This document shows, in pieces, positions 22,079 to 32,959 of a DNA stretch of 64,000 nt (position 1 is the first letter of the stretch; the number at the start of each line of letters is the position of its first letter). The translations under genes and the position numbers were made by a program. The DNA comes from Diploscapter coronatus (taxonomy: Eukaryota; Nematoda; Chromadorea; Rhabditida; Rhabditidae). The notes beneath the pieces are model-generated. The model was given only the letters and a program-made list of their open reading frames with translations. It did no database searches and was not told where the DNA came from. The stretch spans positions 16,639,201 through 16,703,200 of the forward strand of contig OZ038422.1 of NCBI GenBank assembly GCA_964036155.1, read 5' to 3'.

Positions 22079-25000
22079 ATGTTTGCGTTTCTGCTCATCT
22101 TCTCCTTGGCTGTGGTTTTCCCCTCACCCGGCTCATCTCATATCGCAAGGGACGAGGTTAGTTCGAAGAGGAGAAAACAATCATCTTCAAATTCAAAGAA
22201 GCTTTATGCAAATGCAAGATTTGCTTTGTGTCTTGCGACAAAATCAGCAAAAATTAATGAAATATGAAGAGTTTCTTGTGAAAATTTAGATCAAAATAAA
22301 CGTTTTTCTTGTAGTTTATGTTTCTTCTAAAATATGAACAGTTTAGTGAATGATTGAAGGTTCGCACATTTTGCCATCTTTTTCATCATGCTATTTTTCA
22401 TTTGAGATCGTGAGAATAGAAATTCTAATTTAAGGAGGGTAAAAATCTTATCATACGATCCTAAAATGCCAAATTATTTTATTACTGTTTCAGTTCGAAG
22501 CCTCTTTGGACGAACATGCTCTGTTTCCCTCTCGCTTCTCGATTCCCGACTGGTCGGATGCAGTCGTCTCGAACTCCCTCATTGTAGAAGTCCTGCTGGT
22601 TGTAGATGGAGGGGTGGCTGAAGCTGTTGGGAATGAAGAGGACCGAATTCACAATGCAGTCACAACGCTCATTCAGTATGTTAATATGGTGAGTATTTCA
22701 ATCAATTATAACTTTTCTTGGCTTCTAGTACTTTGTTATCAAAGCAGAGATAGTGTTGGGAGAGAGAAAATGGAGAAATAGTATTTTTATACAAATATTC
22801 ATTTTTGGTAACAATGTACTCGCAGCCTTTTTTTATATTTCATGATGAATTTTAGTATTTTTGATTGTGACGAAGTTTAACATTACAGTAAAATGAGGTT
22901 TTTCACAATCACTGACTTCTCCAAAATTAATCATGAGAATTCTACACTTTAAAAATTATACACTAAACGATCGATTTATTAAAGGCAGAATGAAGATTTT
23001 TATAATAAAAAAATGGGTATATTTATTTCAGTTTTCCATCCAACTCGGTCTGCGCATCGTGGTTGTAGACGTTATTCCCGTGAATGGCTATCACATGAGT
23101 CTGCATTCATTCAAACAATGGCACGGACAGCACATCAAAGAGCTGGTAAGTTTTTCTTTGTTATAATTTATTGAAATAAAAGCTTTAATTTACTCTTATT
23201 CTTTTCAATGCACACAGATACAGATTCATTTTTCCGAAGTTGCGATGGCGTAACGATTTATCATCGAAATGCAAATATTGTAGGAAACTTCATAGACCAG
23301 CATTTTTATTCGAAAATGATTCATCATAAAATCATTCAAGCTTCAAGGTAAAATACAAAAGCTACATCACTTTAGGCGAACCATGACATCGCCATTCTGT
23401 TGCGAGCCAATTATCAAGGAGCCATTGCGAGTGTTGGCGGAGCCTGCAAAGACGAGGAGAAAGTCGGAATTTGTGGAGTGAGTTTTTTGACAAAGTGATT
23501 CGGAAATATTATTATTTTTGAAAGGAAAAGCTAGAAAATACATGACAACAAGACAATCGAAGAGTCATTGAAAAAGAAATTCACAATACATTTTCACTAC
23601 TCTGCTATATTCTTTCTATATGTTTGTTGTCTCGTAATTTCTAGATAGACTTTTGAGTACGTTAAAAATGTCATGGTGAAGAAGCTAAGAGATAAGGAAG
23701 ATACTATATTATCATAAAGACTTGGTGTTATAGCATTGATGCTAAAAATCTCAAACTTCTGTTATTCATTGAGTTCTTTTCAGTTTTCCCCTCAAATCCC
23801 GTATCGATATTCAACGTTGTTCTTCCATTCGATAGCACATTTGCTGGGTTTGTCACACGACACAAAGGTCAACTGCAACTGCAAAAATGCAACCAGGGGA
23901 GACTGTCTCAGGATACAGTAAGACACAATTTATTTTTCAAATATTTATAGGCTAACTTTTTATCTTAGTAACGAGAAAATCTTACCTATTTGGTAGGGTT
24001 ATCGTAAAATCGATGATCAAATTTGATACAGAAGATGCGCCAAAGTTTGGTCTCTTTTAAATCTGAACTCGAGACTAGAAAATAATATGATTTTAGCCGA
24101 ACCATATAAAAACAATGTTTAATGGGTTTGATTCTGGATCATGTCAGACTCAGTTTTCAGAACTTTTTATTATTTTTTTTTTTTTATTTTTTAGAAGTCT
24201 AGTACAGAATTTCTTAAAAATATTTTTAGCGACCCAGACTTTTGGCGTACCCCTTGTACATCGGTAAATTCCCCCAGATATTAAAAAAAAAATACGGACA
24301 ATTACGCTAGCTAGGATTTCTCACCATGAAATGAAATATGCTTTCTTTCAAAAACCGCCATTATATTGACGATCGAAATTCAGTGGATTTGAATACGAGT
24401 GCAGTGCACAGGCCCTGATCCAATCAGCTTCTCGCCTGTCCTGCCTGTCAGCAGACATTCCCACTCTGAGCAGCTCGAGTCTACCTGTCTGTGGAAATGG
24501 TGTGGTTGAGGCAAATGAACAGTGCGACTGCGGATCGTCCAAGTATGTGTTCATTTTTCGTGATCGTTACTGAAGCTAAAAATCCTCAGATCCTGTGACA
24601 ATCCGTTCTGCGACTCGGTTTCCTGTCAGTTTATTATGCCTAAAATGCTATTGTCATCTATTTTGACATTTATTCCTGCCCTATTAATATTCTGTCTAAT
24701 TATCGTACTTAGGTATACTTGATTTTTCATTCTGAAAAGGTATTTTTGTATTTTAGAAATCGAATAATGACAGCGTATAGGAAGAGACAGAGTTCACAAC
24801 GGCGAAGACCTGTGTAGGTGAAGCAAAATTGCATGCAAAATTCACACATTTTTTCTGTTTTATCTTTAGAAATTGCATGTCGTTTAGGCTATTTTATCGA
24901 GAATTCGAATGATTACTACTACCATTTTCAGACTTCCCCATCCTCATTCAACCACGGCTTCTCTATCGACCCAGATATCCGAAGAGTTTCTGTCTTCCGA

Positions 25001-25187
25001 ATCGCTTCCCTCCTCTCTTCCCTCTCCTCCACCTCCTTCCTCTTCAAGCAAATCACCGATTTATCCAACCGAGGATCCGATTTTCTTCTCGTCTCCTCCA
25101 GAGATTCAAAAACAGAAACCCCTGACACTCGACAGCACAGTGCCATTGTCCACCAAATTCAACCAGCAATCTCCCATGTCGCCCTAG
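22079..25187 (+). CDS. ADAM-like membrane protein, probable pseudoprotease
   Basis: Exons 22079-22156, 22494-22688, 23032-23145, 23376-23477, 23784-23917, 24384-24542, 24590-24712, 24757-24813, 24932-25187 close in frame, giving 405 residues. Order: signal peptide (FAFLLIFSLAVVFPSP), almost no propeptide, reprolysin-like fold (LIVEVLLVVDGGVAE, GGACKDEEKVGIC), zinc region HSIAHLLGLSHD at 178-189, a short disintegrin start (CGNGVVEANEQCDCGSSKSC), one TM near 275-299, then an Arg-rich and Pro/Ser-rich tail. ADAM proteases need HExxHxxGxxH; here the Glu is Ser while all three zinc His remain, so proteolysis is unlikely. Cys-rich and EGF-like parts are missing. A signalling, adhesion or regulatory role is inference only. 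The stop after the TM exon is avoided by the GT|GTAGGT donor. Confidence 0.88.
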
Positions 25188-25375
25188 TTCAGCACAATTT
25201 TTCACTTACTATCCTTTACAAGCAGATCTCATACCTCATGCTTTTAAATCTGAAATCTTTATGTGATTTCTTATGAGATTTTTAGGTTTCTTAGAAAATT
25301 CGACCAATTCTGAAACATCATTCGGGATGCTCGACGAGTTTTGATAAAAATAGCCTTCATGGAAATACAGAGTAA

Positions 25376-25680
25376 TCCACGATAATTTTACAACTTGTTT
25401 TCGCTCTTAAATTTTTCCTAATAATTATTTTAGAAACAGTCAATGGAATCTTATTTAGATCGATAGGAGATTCATGAAAATATATACTTTACTCACTTTC
25501 TTCCTACAGTACGCCCAGACCATACTGTAACAGGAAAGTTGGTAAAACCATATATTTTCATGAATGAATGAATATCCAATCGATCTAAATAAGATTCTAT
25601 TTACCGTTTTTCTCTAAGAATAATTATTAAGAAAAAATTAATAACGAAAATAAGTTGTAAAATTATCGTGAAGATCATCC
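25376..25680. repeat. Foldback (long hairpin) element
   Basis: Left arm: ATAATTTTACAACTTGTTTTCG, then GAATCTTATTTAGATCGAT. The right arm holds their complements in reverse order: ATCGATCTAAATAAGATTC, then CGAAAATAAGTTGTAAAATTAT. The centre is near 25500-25550. The arms pair over about 130 nt. No coding sequence; typical of a MITE or foldback transposon. Confidence 0.85.
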
Positions 25681-26449
25681 TGCAAATATTGTCCGAATTT
25701 TCTAAATAATCGATCTTCGAATTGATACAAATTTCCAGGAAGTCAATTTTTATAATTACCAAAATCACTGGACAATCGATACTGAATTTTTAAAATCAAT
25801 TGTTTGGTGATAACCATCTGTAGATAGTTTCTTCTATTCTTCTTAGCATTTTGTGCCAAATATTTATGAACTGTGCTATTGATAATGATGAAATTCGAGT
25901 ACAGGTACATTTCTCTAGCTGCTACGCATTATTCACTTGCAGATTCATTCCGATGATCCCGCGTGACAATCATTACATGGAATGGCAATAAATAAATAAT
26001 TTATACACGTCTTCATATATGGATTTCATAACAATCACAGAATATAAACAGAAAATAACAGACTATCAACTTTTGTAGTTCATCGGAACTAGTTCTTTTG
26101 CTAGAAAACTCGCCTCGAATGGTTGCTCAGCAGTGTTTCCGAATTTACCTGAATTTGTAGAATTTTCAAGAGTCATAACTTATTAGCAAAATGTTTGAGA
26201 TTTTAAGTTAAAAAATCTAAATCGGAATTTTATTATTATTTAAAAAAAAAATCAAGTTCTGGCTCAGGCTTTTCATGTTTATTTTTTCTATTGTCGATGA
26301 TTGACAAATTGCGGCAGAGTAAAAGGCACGAAAGTCAGATGCATGGAAATTAGCTAGTTATTTTCAATCGAATTGACAACAATTCTATGATTCAAGAAAT
26401 AATTTTACGATTATTTGAAATTACGCAATGCACACTTTCACTTTCAAAT

Positions 26450-26760
26450 TAGACATAATTAGAGTCCCCAAGTTAAGCCAAATCGCGTTTCTGGATAAAA
26501 TTTTTGAACATAACGGTGATACTGGCCGTAAATAAGGTTTCTTTGAAGAAAAAATACAAACTAAAAATTTTCTGATTGACATAGCAAGAATCCGTCGCTC
26601 AAAGTGAACACTTTTTGGCACGCAACCATTTTATCAGCTTTACCGTTGATCTAGGTTGGATTTTTGAGACATTTAAGATTTGAAGGGTACTTCCTTCCCA
26701 AATTTTTGGTTTCAAATTATCACGTTTTTGAAAGGGGCGCGAACCTTGGGGACCCTAGAC
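26450..26760 (+). repeat. Dispersed repeat family A, copy 2
   Basis: Same block order as copy 1: TTTGAAGAAAAAATACAAAC, ATCCGTCGCTCAAAGTGAAC, CCATTTTATCAGCTTTACC, GAAGGGTACTTCCTTCCCAAA. The ends look like weak inverted repeats: GAGTCCCC near 26464 and GGGGACCCTA near 26747. It lies just 3' of the vWA gene. Confidence 0.75.
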
Positions 26761-26802
26761 ATACTTTACTTTGTCTCGATTTATCAGTTTTTGACAACAC
26801 GG

Positions 26803-29623
26803 TCATATTGACAAACTTCTTTTATGGATATCCTTTGGCATCCCCCTTCCATCTTTGACACCATTAGTCAGCTGTAGCGATTGCAGCAGATTCTGATTAT
26901 TTCCGAAAGGAATCGAGGATAGCATTGCCATTTTGGAAATCCCAATCGACTTTCCGTCAAGTATTTTGCTGCTGCCACTTCTCTCAATCACCATGTCCTT
27001 GATTTCGAACGGCTTTGGTTCCTGTAAGCGATACATTTATTACTGCAAAAACGTGTTACTCCATCACTTTAGTTGTAAAGAAGTGTAATGCTTAGAGCAA
27101 AAGTATGTAACGGATATCGATTTTGAAGTTATGTAAAATGAGGGATGTTGATTATGGGAAATTTTCTGAAGCAACATCTTCTTCAAGCACACAATTATAA
27201 GACTTCCACATTGTCCGTGCAAGAAAAATGATCGCTTACTCTTTCAATATGAACAGATCTGATTTGTGGCGATTGGAATGTTCTAGGATCAGGATTATTC
27301 CAATTGCAGACACATTGCTGGACACTTTTCCCAGTGAAGCGTTTTTGCCGAGTCTGCTTCTCGCTTCCGTTTCCACTTCCATTCTTCTTCAAGTCCTCGT
27401 CATATTCATAATGTTCCACGAAGTCGTTTGATCTCTTTATCGCCAATCGCATTTTCTCGTCATCTCTTAGCGGAGTCTTGTTGATCTTCACTGAAAAATA
27501 TAGGAATTACGACACAGCACGGAATATATTATACAATTTGTTCATTGCAGTGACGCGCAAAAGTTTTTCATCACTCCTTAATTTTGCTACACTTTTGTTC
27601 ACATAGTTGCGGTGCATCGACCCGGTTGAAACTTGACAAAATGTTCATGATTTGATCAACCCAATATGTAAGATTCTTTCCATTCGAATCGCTGCACCAT
27701 AAATAGATTAACAATCAAGACAAAATCGGATCATGGATGAGACGAAATTGAAATTTATAAAATCTGAACCGGAGCCACAGTTGAAATTGGGCTTCAGAAT
27801 TTTCGAAATCAGAGCCGGAATTCCGTCTATTTTCCTGTTGTGGGTTATACTAAGTTTTTGGGCATAACTGTATCTATGCGAGGATAAAGATTATGAATTC
27901 GTAAACTATTTTCTATCAAACCCAAGATAGCCAGAACACAAATCTGACTATACTAATTTTCAACTTTTGTTAGGGTTATTATTTCGTTTTTAATATCAGC
28001 TTATTGTTAGTGTTTTTTATGAATCAAGAAAAATAATCCTCACATGTCGGTGGGTCTGAAGGAATCTCATAGTCATAGTAATCAGCTGAATTTGATATCT
28101 TCTTGCCGGATGAAGGCGCTATTGCGGGAGGTTGGGGAGCAAGTGAAGAGGCGGCTACAGGAATAGGAATGAATGGAATTTGGGGGACTGGCTGCGATGG
28201 CTGAGATACAGGTGGAACCGGTAGAGCTGACGGTGGCGGAGCCTTCAAAATTTTGTTTACCGTGAATGTAATATTTTTTGTTATTTTACCAATGGTGAAG
28301 GTGCATGCGGTTGGAAGTTATTAGGACGAACACATGGTGGACAAGCGAAAACGGTATCGCACACTTCCGATCGGGAGGAGCATAGCAGATCAATGCTGAA
28401 AATGTAATTTGTTAGATTTGGTGGTAAGCACTTATGATTACTCTGCATAATGTATGGACGCAGGCAGTTTTTGTGTACTGTCATAGGTTGTCGGAACAGA
28501 ATAGACTGGAATTGGTATGCTTATATTCGGATATAATTGACCCATTCGAGATACGTAGCTAAAGTTGAAAATTTTTTGAAGCTTCGCGAACACTTTTACC
28601 GCTTATAACTATCAGCATATGTACTATAGTAACTGTAGTAGGGTGAGGACAGAGTATAAGTTGGATCAGAAATCGAAACATCGACAAATCGGAAATTAGG
28701 GAAGTTGACTCGCATTTGAGACATGTGGTCGGAAATGACATTATCTAAAATTCGCATTGATCACGAGAATGGTGAGTTTTCACTAGGAAGCAGCTAAATT
28801 TTACCTGGAGGACCTACACGAAGTAGGATTATTTTTCCCATAGCTGGAGGTCTTTGATTCAGCATATTGATGGAATAATCAAGAGCCTGTAGTGTATTCT
28901 TAGCAGGGTTCGGTTTGCACCAAACTCCACATGGCATCTTAGTCAATCGGTTTGTCGCTGCACAAAAATCAGTTGGTCTGCCATAGGCATCGAGAGGTAT
29001 CCGATTTGTTGGTTCGTTTATGCCGTCGTATTGAACTACACCAATTCGAGTGCTCTAGATTTAAATTAAATGCATTTCTCCTTTATCGTGTCTGATTATA
29101 CGACAACAATAAAAGGTTTGAGATAATTGTGAATTTCGATTCAATCTTTAATCGCCCATGTATCATGAACCTATTTGGATGAAACTTGGCGGTAAGTTGT
29201 AATTGATAAAACAGTATGTTCACAAAATTTCAGATAAATTAGTTTGCTATAGGGAGGATTATCAGATTTCTTATGCAACAATGATTATTCCAAACTATTG
29301 GCCGCCACTGTAGGTCGATAAATTTGGCAAGTCTTGAATCATATTTTTCATAACTTTTTATCATGCGATATCTATCTTTGCAGGATTAAAAAGTCTGTCT
29401 GAAGTAGACGTATTCATACCATATCCCCTCTGCCCATATTGAAAGAAGTAGCTAAACTGCAGGCGAACATCTTGAACTCCTCGAAGTATTCATTGCTGAT
29501 TGTGTAAGTGGAGTGCAAAAGGAAGATGACATTTGAAGGGCCGAGGTCGCATTTGAAACCGAATGTAATCGAGAATACGCAGACAAAGAGCAGAAGCTCG
29601 ATTCCTGAGGAGGAATACTTCAT
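26803..29623 (-). CDS. Secreted von Willebrand factor A-domain protein, degenerate metal site
   Basis: Exons 29623-29420, 29054-28805, 28744-28600, 28558-28442, 28395-28290, 28242-28044, 27490-27240, 27021-26803 close in frame, giving 496 residues. Signal peptide (IELLLFVCVFSITFG) then a vWA fold: NVIFLLHSTYTIS, EFKMFACSLATSF, TRIGVVQYDG, NTLQALDYSINML, GKIIILRVGP-like beta strand. The MIDAS Asp of the normal DxSxS motif is His (about residue 37), so metal-dependent binding is doubtful. After the vWA part come Cys-containing and Pro-rich segments, an Asp/Tyr-rich stretch, an RQKR dibasic motif that could be a processing site, and a C-terminal part I do not recognise. It is most likely extracellular; ligand and role are unknown. 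The purine-rich plus strand at 29640-29720 marks its upstream side. Confidence 0.86.
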
Positions 29624-30029
29624 GGAGATGTGGTGAAGAAGTGACTGATTGAATGAATGATGAATGAATGAGGAGAGAAGGAGATGGGAAGAAGAAGAAG
29701 AGGAAAGGAGGATGGGCAAAAAGTCCGAAAGCCCGATTCTTGAAATGGCAAATGACTAGAAGTGGACGAGGAATCAAGCGATCCTCATATTCCTTATTCC
29801 GCATCCGAGTCTCCGAGTCTCAAAAGTGGCTGGATTTGTGAACAATTGCAAGATTTGTAAGAGATCGTAGATTTTCGAATTCAATCGGTTTTCATCATTT
29901 CGATAAACGTGAAGACTTATGCAAAACATCGAGAAAAGCATACCCTACATTTCAATCAAATTGGCTATTGGATTGAATAATTGTCCATTTCTTTTCTATG
30001 CACTGTTTCTCAACGAACTACGAGAGTTT

Positions 30030-30360
30030 GTATTTTGGTAGAAACATGGTGGTTAGAAACCAAAAATTTGGGAAGAGAGTACCCTTCAAAGCCAACCTAG
30101 TTCGACGATAAACCTGATAAAATGGTACTATGCAAAAAAAAAACCAGGTTAAAATACCCGCGCACAAGCAACATTTCAGTTGTGAAAAGTGTGTTCATTT
30201 TGGGTGATAGATTTTGGCGATTTTCTTCGGTCTAACAAATTTCGAAGTTTGTTTTTCTTCACGAAAGTCTTATTTACAATCAAGATCATCTTCTATGTGC
30301 AAAGATTTATCCAAGAATGAGACTTGGACATATTCACTAGGAGACCCTAACCATACGGTT
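30030..30360 (-). repeat. Dispersed repeat family A, copy 3 (inverted)
   Basis: Minus-strand copy: TTTGGGAAGAGAGTACCCTT, GATAAACCTGATAAAATGGT, CATTTTGGGTGATAGATTTT, ending with GGAGACCCTAACCATAC. It matches copies 1, 2 and 4 block by block. Confidence 0.75.
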
Positions 30361-30879
30361 TGATTTCCCAATGATTAAGTTAATTGAAGAATCGGGTAAA
30401 GATATTAAAATCGAAGCTTCAAAAATTTCGAAAATAGAGCCTAAAGAAATATTTGATTCTGACTAATTTCTTTTCTGTTATAAAAAATAAACATTTCGTT
30501 ACGAACTTACCTTATAGTAGACACCTTTGCAAAAGAAAATCATGCATAATTTGCCTCTAAAAGCTACTAGTTAGATCACAAATTTAGAAGCGCTTTTTGC
30601 TCGGCACTTCATTTTTTCATGATAAACTTGCACGCTTTGAAGTGCTTGGAAGATTGCCGTTGTGTGTAGATATTTTCATCCCCTCCTTGAACGTTTGAGT
30701 TGCTTTTTCATAATCTATCTGACTCTCGTTGTCCATTTCCTGCTTTACATTTGTCACAAGTGAGTTGAGCGTTCAGAAAAGTAAGGAAGAGAAAATGTCT
30801 GAGATTCTTTGTCGGCGGTTTATTGGAATAGACTCGTAGACTCGTTATATGTGGGTCCATCCCTTTCGTCCTCCGTCCG

Positions 30880-32640
30880 CGGGAAGTGTGTGGGTCCATC
30901 AGTGCCACTTCCTTTCTGCCTGCCCCCCTTCCCTTCATCCGTTCCTTCTCCCTTCCCTTCTTTGCCCTCTGGCATCGCCGCGACAAAGTGTCTTCTTCTT
31001 CTTCTCCTTTTGCATCTTCAGCTTGAGTCTTCAACTCGCAGCACTGCCGAAATGCAGCTCTCAGTACTATGCACATCTGCCTGCTAGTCAGCCAGCCAGC
31101 CAATTGTCCTTTCTGGTCCTTTCTTCGCCTTCTTCTGTCTAGGCTCATTTGCCTTATTCCCCTCTCTCCTCCCTTATCCCTTATTTGTCACACATTCTCG
31201 CTTCCGCGAATTTCAACTCCTTTTCGTCTCGCAAAACTTGGATTTCTTTAGTTTTTGTCACCACTCCATTTTCACCCACTTAGTGTCACGGGTGTTTTTC
31301 GAGCTGTCAGATTTGACCCTGATAATGATTTAATTGGGTCCACTTTCCCTCTTTCCTCTTATCAGTGTTCAGTCTCTTTCGAGTGTCCATTTTTCATTCT
31401 TCCATTCCTTTTTATTCGTTCATCGCATTTCGGCCTTCAGTTTTTGTGAGTGAGAACGGAAGGGAACATTTCAATTTGGCTGTTGAGTCTGTTTCTGTTT
31501 TTTTCTCACTCCATATCCTCCCCCCTAGTCCTCCCTTTTCTCCTCCATTTTACTGCATCTGAGTCTCGTCCGCTGTCCCTTCGTCCATTCAATTTTTTAT
31601 ATAAGCGCTCCTTCTCATTCATCACTTCATTTTGACTGCGTTTTGCAAGTTTCTCCTCCTCATTCCCATGCTAATTCCCTCTTCCTGTCCTGTCTGTCTG
31701 CCTGCCTGTATTACGTGTGCATATTCCATCCAGTCTTTCGGTCTGTAATCTTTCAGTCACACGACATTCACTCTTTTTTTTCCATTTTCGCTTTGTGACT
31801 TCCAATTATATTCGGCAACAATTTTCATCTTTCCGTCTGACAGCAACAACTCCATTTCTTTCCACTTCCACTTCATCTTGTAATTGCTCCCCTCTACTCC
31901 TCCTTCTCCCCTTTTGCTATTTTTGTTTGTCTGTTTGCAACTCGGCTAAATATTTGCACTCCCTCACTATTTTCTCTTCCATCAGTATTTTACTCTTTTA
32001 CTCATACTCATTTCACTCTTTGCTTATTTTCTTATCCCCTCTCTCTTACCTATAATACTTATTGTTTTATGGGTAAGCTCTAAGCCATTCTCTCGACGGA
32101 ACATGCCAGTTAGCTCTGCCTCCCCTTCTGTTGGATGGCTGGATTTATGCGACATTTCCTCAATCTCTTTATCTTTCTCGTCTTCTCGCTTTTCAACACA
32201 ATCTTTGACTCTCCTCTACTCTTTTACGACTGATGTGATGCAAAATCAAGCAAAGCTGCGTCTTAAAATTACAACTTCTACTTTACTCTTTCCATGTAAT
32301 CTTTCTCTGAGGATTTTCAACTCTTTTCTTCGAGCAAAAGACAAGTTTGAAACTTCTAAAAATCGTCGCGATTTGCCTTTGCGTTAAGCCATTTGAGCAG
32401 AGGAGACATCCATTTTGTGTCCACCTTCGTTCTTCGTCGATTCGTCTTCTTTCAGCTTATCTTTCGTTTCTGCGTTGTCATTCTCTCCCTATTCCTCTCG
32501 GATTTCAGCCTCCTTGGCCCTGTCTCCAGGCTTTGCGACATTCATTCATCTTCTGCCCCTGCCTTTTCCGTGTAGTCTCCCAAAGGAATGTCAATTTCTC
32601 GATGGACCTGCCTGAGTCTCGTCCCCGAAGGAGTCGCTGA
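30880..32640 (+). repeat. Pyrimidine-rich low-complexity tract upstream of the RCBTB gene
   Basis: About 1.7 kb strongly biased to C and T on the plus strand, made of irregular CTTCTT, TCCCTT and TTTTCT runs without a fixed unit. It ends close to the RCBTB gene, which is read from the same strand. Confidence 0.7.
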
Positions 32641-32959
32641 AAAAATTAAGGTGCACCGCGACAAAAAAATCGCATTATTCAACATTCAACATTTTCGGGC
32701 ATCATAGATTATTGCATTACGCATTTCCATATCAGCGAGTTTGGAAGATTGGAAGAATGTTTAAAATGCGAGCTAGATAAACTATTTTCGACGTCCATTG
32801 TGATGAGAAACTTGCAGTACCTTTCAATTTTTCGACTAGATAATGGAATATTCTCCAGTCTAATAAAATTGCGAGAACAGAGGTCAGAAGCGAGGTGCAG
32901 CATGAGAAATTCAAGAAGCATTTGGGAATTTCTCACATTTCAAGTCTGTTCGTTTGCAG

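Larger units (their letters stand above)
25188..26802. other. Intergenic region with two repeats
   Basis: Contains the hairpin at 25376-25680 and a family A repeat at 26450-26760. Otherwise AT-rich with no gene. Confidence 0.55.
29624..32959. other. Divergent intergenic region between vWA and RCBTB genes
   Basis: Holds a family A repeat (30030-30360) and a long pyrimidine-rich tract (about 30880-32640) on the plus strand. The first exon of the RCBTB gene must lie near the right end, but I could not fix it. Numerous open frames within the tract are low-complexity Ser/Phe/Pro/Leu strings. Confidence 0.55.

Noticed and set aside
29490..29804. Minus-strand frame extending upstream of the vWA gene start
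   Set aside because: The upstream part is Ser/His/Phe low-complexity. The signal peptide begins at the ATG at 29623, which fits better.
30849..32640. Many plus-strand open frames of 60-112 codons
   Set aside because: Products are Ser/Phe/Leu/Pro strings from a C/T-rich tract, with no motif, no splice logic and overlapping frames all open at once.
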